Source of the DNA: Plantactinospora sp. BC1
GTDB lineage: Bacteria > Actinomycetota > Actinomycetes > Mycobacteriales > Micromonosporaceae
Length of the DNA stretch: 64,000 nucleotides
Direction: 5' to 3'
Assembly (NCBI RefSeq): GCF_003030345.1
Contig: NZ_CP028158.1
Span: 1,922,001 to 1,986,000 of the forward strand
Under the pieces are notes generated by a model. That model was not told the origin of the DNA. It made no database searches and saw only the letters and a program-made list of their open reading frames with translations. The position numbers were made by a program, and so were the translations under genes. Of the stretch, positions 60,013-64,000 are shown in pieces (within the stretch, counting starts at the first letter, position 1; each line of letters begins with the position of its first letter).

Positions 60013-60729
60013 TCACAACCCCAGTACGCTGCGGCGTACCTCGGCGCTGTCCCGCAACTCGTCGGCCGAGCCGGTCAACACCACCCGCCCCTCGCCGAGC
60101 AGGTACGCCCGACTCGCCACGTCCAGGGCCCGCTGCACGTCCTGCTCCACCACGAGCACGCTCACTCCGCCTCCATTGATCCGCAGGATGGCGTCGTACA
60201 CCTCGTCGACCCGGACCGGCGCGAGCCCCAGCGACGGCTCGTCGAGCAGCAGCAGGCGCGGCCGGGCCATCAGCGCCCGGCCGATCGCCAGCATCTGCTG
60301 CTCTCCCCCGCTCAGGCTGCCGGCGCCCTGGCCGGCGCGTTCGGCGAGCCGGGGGAAGATCTCGTAGACCTCGGCCAGGGTGCCCCGGTGTTCCCGGCGG
60401 GCCTCCCGTCGGTAGGCGCCGAGCATCAGGTTGTCCAGCACCGTCATCCGGGGGAAGATCCGCCGTCCCTCCGGGACGACCGCCACCCCATGCGTGCAGA
60501 CCCGGTGGCCCCGCAGCCGGGTGATGTCGGTACCGCCGACGCTGATCTGCCCCCGGTGCGCCGGATGGATCCCGGCGACGGCATTGACCAGAGTGGACTT
60601 TCCGGCACCGTTCGGGCCGACCACGCAGACCGTCTCCCCCTCGCGCACCTCCAGCGTGACGTCCCAGAGCGCCTGCGCGTCGCCGTAGCGCACCTCCAGG
60701 TCGCGGATCCGTAGCAGCGGCTCAGACAT
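60013..60729 (-). CDS. livF: branched-chain amino acid ABC transporter ATPase LivF
   Basis: 238-aa ABC ATPase of the LivF type: Walker A GPNGAGKST (Lys44), LivF-specific RIFPRMTVLDNLMLGAY, signature LSGGEQQMLAIGRALM, Walker B LLLLDEPSLGLAP and switch VVEQDV. Its ATG overlaps the stop of the LivM-LivG fusion by 8 nt. It powers uptake with the fused ATPase. The cargo could be branched-chain amino acids, amides or urea. Confidence 0.93.
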   Translation of the reverse strand: MSEPLLRIRDLEVRYGDAQALWDVTLEVREGETVCVVGPNGAGKSTLVNAVAGIHPAHRGQISVGGTDITRLRGHRVCTHGVAVVPEGRRIFPRMTVLDNLMLGAYRREARREHRGTLAEVYEIFPRLAERAGQGAGSLSGGEQQMLAIGRALMARPRLLLLDEPSLGLAPVRVDEVYDAILRINGGGVSVLVVEQDVQRALDVASRAYLLGEGRVVLTGSADELRDSAEVRRSVLGL

Positions 60730-62776
60730 GCGCTTGCCTCCCCAGGTAGGCGCGGACCACGGCCGGGTCGTTCAGCACGGTCTGCGGGTCGCCGTCGGCC
60801 AGGCAACTGCCCCGGTCGAGCACCACGAGCCGGGTCGCGAGCTGGTTGAGTACCCGCAGCAGGTGCTCGACGATCACGATGGTGATCCCGCTGTCGTGGA
60901 TGCGCCGGACCACCTGGACCGCGTTGTCCACCTCGGCCGGGTTCAGCCCGGCCAGCGCCTCGTCCAGCAGCAGCACCCGGGGGTTGGCGGCGACCGCCCG
61001 GGCCATCTCCAGCAGTTGCCGCTGGTGCAGGTTCAAACCGTTCGGGTACGCGTCGGCGAGGTGCCCCAGCGCGACCGTCTCCAGATGCCGTTCGGCGATC
61101 GGCCGGGCCCGGTGCAGCGACATCGGGGTACGCCCGAACATGATGGCCATCGCCACGTTGTCCCGGACGGTCATCGAGTCGAACGGCCGGGGGATCTGGT
61201 AGGTCCGGGCCATCCCGACGTGGGCGATGCGGTGCGGCGCCAGCCGGGTGGTGTCCCGCCCGCCGATCCGGATCGTGCCCCTGGTCGGCCGGATCGTCCC
61301 GGAGAGCAGGTTGACCAGGGTGGTCTTGCCGGAGCCGTTGGGGCCGACGAGACCGACGAGTTCACCCTCCCGGATCTCCAGGGTCACGTCCTCCAGCGCG
61401 TGCACCCCGCCGAAGTACCGGGCCACGCCACGGCATTCGACCAGTACCGCGCCGGACTCGCCCCCTCGCGCCCCGGCGACCTGGACCGGAATCCGACGGG
61501 TGTCCATGACGGTGGGCAGGTGGGTCGCGGCGGGACCGGTCGCGGCGACATCCGCCGGAACGGGTTCGGGCGACGCGACGTCAGTCGGAGCAGGGTCGAC
61601 CGACCCGGGGTCGGCCACCTTGGCGTCGGCCGGAGCGGTCGGAGGCGCCGGCTCGGCCCGGCGCCCGGGTGGGCGTAGTCCGAGTCGGGCGGAGATCCGG
61701 GGCGAGCCGAGCACGATGGCGACCAGGCTGGCGGCGAGCATCCCGACGACCAGCCAGTCCAGCAGTTCCCCCCAGACCTGGAGCACCGCCAGTGCGCCGC
61801 TCACCCCGACCAGGGTGCCGAGGGCGACCAGCGGGCGGGCCCGCAGCCGCGCGTAGAGCCCGTCGGGGGCGAGCGCGACCAGCAAGGCGAGGATGCCACC
61901 CAGAATGATCATGTTGTACGCGTCCAGGCCGTACGAGGAGAGCCGGTCCTGAAGCGTCACGATCAGCACCGCGCCGATCACCGGACCGAGCCAGTGACTC
62001 CGTCCGCCGAGCACCCCCATCACGATCACGAAGAGCGGGATGGTCAGCCCGAAGACGCTCTCCACGGTGACGAAGCCGATCTGGAGCGCGTAGACGCTCC
62101 CCGCCACCCCACCCAGCACCCCGCTCAGCAGCATCGCCAGCATCTTGTACCGGAACGTCGCCACCCCGGTCACCTCGGCGACGTCCTCGGCGTCCCGGAT
62201 CGCGGCGAGCGCGGAACCGGACCGGGTGTGCTGGACGACGTAGGCGACCGCGACCGCGAGCGTCGCCACCAGCAGCGCCAGCAGGAACTGGAACTGCTGG
62301 AAGGAGCTGACCGGCCCCGGCAGCGTGGGCACCGGGACGTTCGCTCCCTGTCCCCCGTCGATCGACCGGTTGATCCGGGCGAACGCGGCCAGGATGAACG
62401 GCACGGCGAGGGTCAGCAGCGCGAAGATCTCACCCCGCAGCGAGCCCAGCCGGAACGCCACCGCGCCGACCCCGAGGGCGAGCAGTCCGGAGAGGACGGC
62501 CGCGATCGGCAGGGTGAGGAAGAAGTCGACGCCGTGCCGCCCGCTGAGCACCGCCGTGGTGTAGGCGCCGATCCCGACGTACGCGGCCTGGCCGAAACTG
62601 AAGTAGCCGCTGTAGCCGGAGAGCAGGTTCCAGCTCGTCGCCTGGGCGATCCAGAAGCAGATCGAGCCGAGCAGTACCAGATAGAACGACCCGATCCCGA
62701 GCCGGTCGGCGGAGGCGCCGAGCACGGCGAGCACCAGGAACGCCACCAGCAGCCCGACGCCACCCCGGCGGATCAC
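60722..62776 (-). CDS. fused ABC permease-ATPase, LivM-LivG
   Basis: 684-aa fusion. Residues about 1-350 form a LivM permease (WNLLSGYSGYFSFGQAAYVGIGAY, IRDAEDVAEVTGV coupling loop). A Pro/Ala/Asp/Val-rich linker (about 360-435) joins it to a LivG ATPase (about 440-684): Walker A GPNGSGKTT (Lys484), LivG-type GMARTYQIPRPFDSMTVRDNV, signature-position LNLHQRQLLEMARAV, Walker B LLLDEALAGLNPAE. The signature LSGGE is replaced by L-H-Q-R-Q, as in several LivG. GTG 62776 overlaps the LivH stop (GTGA). Confidence 0.92.
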   Translation of the reverse strand: MIRRGGVGLLVAFLVLAVLGASADRLGIGSFYLVLLGSICFWIAQATSWNLLSGYSGYFSFGQAAYVGIGAYTTAVLSGRHGVDFFLTLPIAAVLSGLLALGVGAVAFRLGSLRGEIFALLTLAVPFILAAFARINRSIDGGQGANVPVPTLPGPVSSFQQFQFLLALLVATLAVAVAYVVQHTRSGSALAAIRDAEDVAEVTGVATFRYKMLAMLLSGVLGGVAGSVYALQIGFVTVESVFGLTIPLFVIVMGVLGGRSHWLGPVIGAVLIVTLQDRLSSYGLDAYNMIILGGILALLVALAPDGLYARLRARPLVALGTLVGVSGALAVLQVWGELLDWLVVGMLAASLVAIVLGSPRISARLGLRPPGRRAEPAPPTAPADAKVADPGSVDPAPTDVASPEPVPADVAATGPAATHLPTVMDTRRIPVQVAGARGGESGAVLVECRGVARYFGGVHALEDVTLEIREGELVGLVGPNGSGKTTLVNLLSGTIRPTRGTIRIGGRDTTRLAPHRIAHVGMARTYQIPRPFDSMTVRDNVAMAIMFGRTPMSLHRARPIAERHLETVALGHLADAYPNGLNLHQRQLLEMARAVAANPRVLLLDEALAGLNPAEVDNAVQVVRRIHDSGITIVIVEHLLRVLNQLATRLVVLDRGSCLADGDPQTVLNDPAVVRAYLGRQAHV

Positions 62777-63651
62777 CGGACGCCTCCGGCGGCGAAGAGT
62801 CCCTGCGGGCGCAGCAGCAGGGCCAGGATGATCGCCGAGAAGAGCACGAACGGCGCGGCCGCCGGGGACCAGACCGTCGAGACGACGCCGGAGAGCACCC
62901 CGACCAGGATGCCGGAGGCGAAGGTACCGACCACCTCGCCGATCCCGCCGAGGATCACCACCGCGAAAACGGTGCCGAACCACTCGTACGCGGTCTCCGG
63001 GGTGAGCGCGTTCGCCAGCGCGAAGACCATCCCGGCCAGCGCGGCGGTGGCCCCGACCACCCCGCCGAGCAGGACGCTGAGCCGGCGGTGGTCGACCCCG
63101 AAGGCACCGGCGACCGCCCGGTCCTGGGCGATCGCCCGCATCGCCCGGCCGACGAAGGTACGCCGGAGCACCAGGTGTGCGCCGACCACCACCGCCACGG
63201 CGAGGCCGAACGCCAGCAGGGTGGTGACCGGGAAGACCAGCCGGCCGAGCGCGACCGACCCGGTGGCGTACGGGTTGACCGTGGCCGGCATCCGCTGGAA
63301 GTCGGCGCTCCAGACGTTGCTGACCAGCTGGATGGTGATGCTCAGCAGGCCGAAGCTGACCAGCAGCGAGTTGAACTCGCTCAGCCGCAGCCGGTCGAAG
63401 AGCCACTGGATCGCGGCGCCGGCCACGAACATCAGCGGCACCGTCACCACCAGGGTGAGGATCGGGTCGAGCCGCCACGAGGTGGCGATCTGGAAGGTGA
63501 GGTACGCGCCGAGCAGGATCAGGCCGAAGTGGGCCAGGTTGATGACGCGCAGCACCCCCCAGGTGACGGAGAGGCCGGTGGCCATCAGGGCGTAGAGGCC
63601 ACCGATCAGCGCTCCGGTGAGGGCGGCCTGGATGACGTTCATGCGGGGCAT
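62773..63651 (-). CDS. livH: branched-chain amino acid ABC transporter permease LivH
   Basis: 292-aa permease with about eight transmembrane helices and LivH signatures ALTGALIGGLYALMATGLS, VINLAHFGLILLGAYL, MRAIAQDRAVAGAFGVD (coupling loop) and FAVVILGGIGEVVGTFASG. Start 63651 is used; an ATG three codons later (63642) has a better distance from GAGG and may be the true one. It is downstream of the binding-protein gene and coupled to the LivM-LivG fusion. Confidence 0.92.
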   Translation of the reverse strand: MPRMNVIQAALTGALIGGLYALMATGLSVTWGVLRVINLAHFGLILLGAYLTFQIATSWRLDPILTLVVTVPLMFVAGAAIQWLFDRLRLSEFNSLLVSFGLLSITIQLVSNVWSADFQRMPATVNPYATGSVALGRLVFPVTTLLAFGLAVAVVVGAHLVLRRTFVGRAMRAIAQDRAVAGAFGVDHRRLSVLLGGVVGATAALAGMVFALANALTPETAYEWFGTVFAVVILGGIGEVVGTFASGILVGVLSGVVSTVWSPAAAPFVLFSAIILALLLRPQGLFAAGGVR

Positions 63652-63766
63652 CGCCTCGGTCTGGTCGGGTCGGCGGGCCGCCGGAGGGTACGGCCGACGG
63701 TGCGACGACGCGGTCAGGGTGGGCGCGTCCGGGCCCGGACGGGGGCGCCGAGGCCCGGACGCGCGA

Positions 63767-64000
63767 TCAGGAACGGGCCGGGGCGAACGGCGCGGCGGCC
63801 CGGTCGGCCGGCCACACCGTCACCCAGTCACCCTTCTGGATCTGCTTGATGGCCTGGGTGGTCGGCCAGAAGTTCTGCACCTTCGGGTCGAAGCTGAGGT
63901 GCCCGCTGAAGGTGGTGTCGGCACCCTTGCCGTGCAGCGAGTCGCACATCTTCCGGTGGTCGGTGCCGTCGGTGTCCCGGACGGCGGCGGTCAGGATCTC
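63767..64000 (-). CDS. ABC transporter substrate-binding protein, C-terminal part only
   Basis: 77 C-terminal residues of a Leu/Ile/Val- or amide-binding periplasmic-type protein; the gene continues beyond the right edge. The frame is open to position 64000 (EILTAAVRDTDGTDHRKM before the internal ATG). The tail has FDPKVQNFWPTTQAIKQIQKGDWVTVWP, typical of these proteins' last strand and helix. It is the first gene of the importer operon; 115 nt separate it from livH. Confidence 0.8.
   Translation of the reverse strand, partial: EILTAAVRDTDGTDHRKMCDSLHGKGADTTFSGHLSFDPKVQNFWPTTQAIKQIQKGDWVTVWPADRAAAPFAPARS

Overview
The window reads as chromosome from a high-G+C filamentous actinobacterium, most likely of the Micromonosporaceae (Micromonospora, Plantactinospora or Actinoplanes type). 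This is inferred from the base composition, frequent GTG starts, secreted CBM-bearing hydrolases, a SARP regulator, a DUF397 protein and the style of the aerobic cobalamin cluster. No rRNA or tRNA gene was recognised, and no transposase or integrase.

Region 1 (1-33.6 kb) is mostly carbohydrate and cell-wall degradation. After the end of a NarL-type response regulator come a secreted GH20 hexosaminidase and a GH16 beta-1,3-glucanase-type enzyme transcribed divergently across a palindromic operator, then a large SARP regulator. RraA-like, maleylpyruvate-isomerase-like, ECF sigma and glyoxalase-like genes separate these from a CE1 esterase. A sugar ABC importer (binding lipoprotein plus two permeases, no ATPase), a divergent GH42 beta-galactosidase and a ROK repressor form one sugar-uptake locus. 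Further on are a methyltransferase, a lone AAA ATPase, a 1255-aa GH87-type alpha-1,3-glucanase, a serine hydrolase, a DUF5954-like protein, a TMEM175-like channel, a YtkA-like surface protein and a PL11 rhamnogalacturonan lyase. The GH20, GH16 and GH87 enzymes together cover chitin, beta-1,3-glucan and alpha-1,3-glucan, the main fungal-wall polymers.

Region 2 (33.6-35.8 kb) is an ECF41-like sigma factor set between a DoxX membrane protein and an F420-reductase-like oxidoreductase.

Region 3 (35.9-55.6 kb) is an aerobic cobalamin locus: cobalt uptake (cbtB-cbtA), a degenerate histidine phosphatase, cobK, cobIJ-cobH-cobG, cobN, a ChlI-ChlD fusion, cobO, cobB, cobL, cobM and cobF. It is built of three divergent pairs, and each of the three divergent intergenic regions holds one cobalamin riboswitch, on one strand only (for cbtBA, cobN and chlID-cobO-cobB). 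The cobN riboswitch almost touches the start codon of cobG. A HEAT-repeat protein, a levansucrase-like hypothetical and an orphan DUF397 gene are embedded. Late steps (CobQ, CobC/D, CobU, CobS) and the first methyltransferase must lie elsewhere.

Region 4 (55.7-59 kb) has two PadR-type repressors, each paired with a membrane-protein gene, plus a nitroreductase.

Region 5 (59.1-60 kb) is a lower-G+C patch holding four type I-E-like CRISPR repeats in two pairs, each pair enclosing one 33-nt spacer. The pairs lie on either side of a small, probably leaderless immunity-protein-like gene. No cas gene is in the window. This is the most unusual feature seen.

Region 6 (60-64 kb) is a leftward branched-chain amino acid/amide ABC importer: a binding protein running off the window, LivH, a LivM-LivG fusion and LivF.
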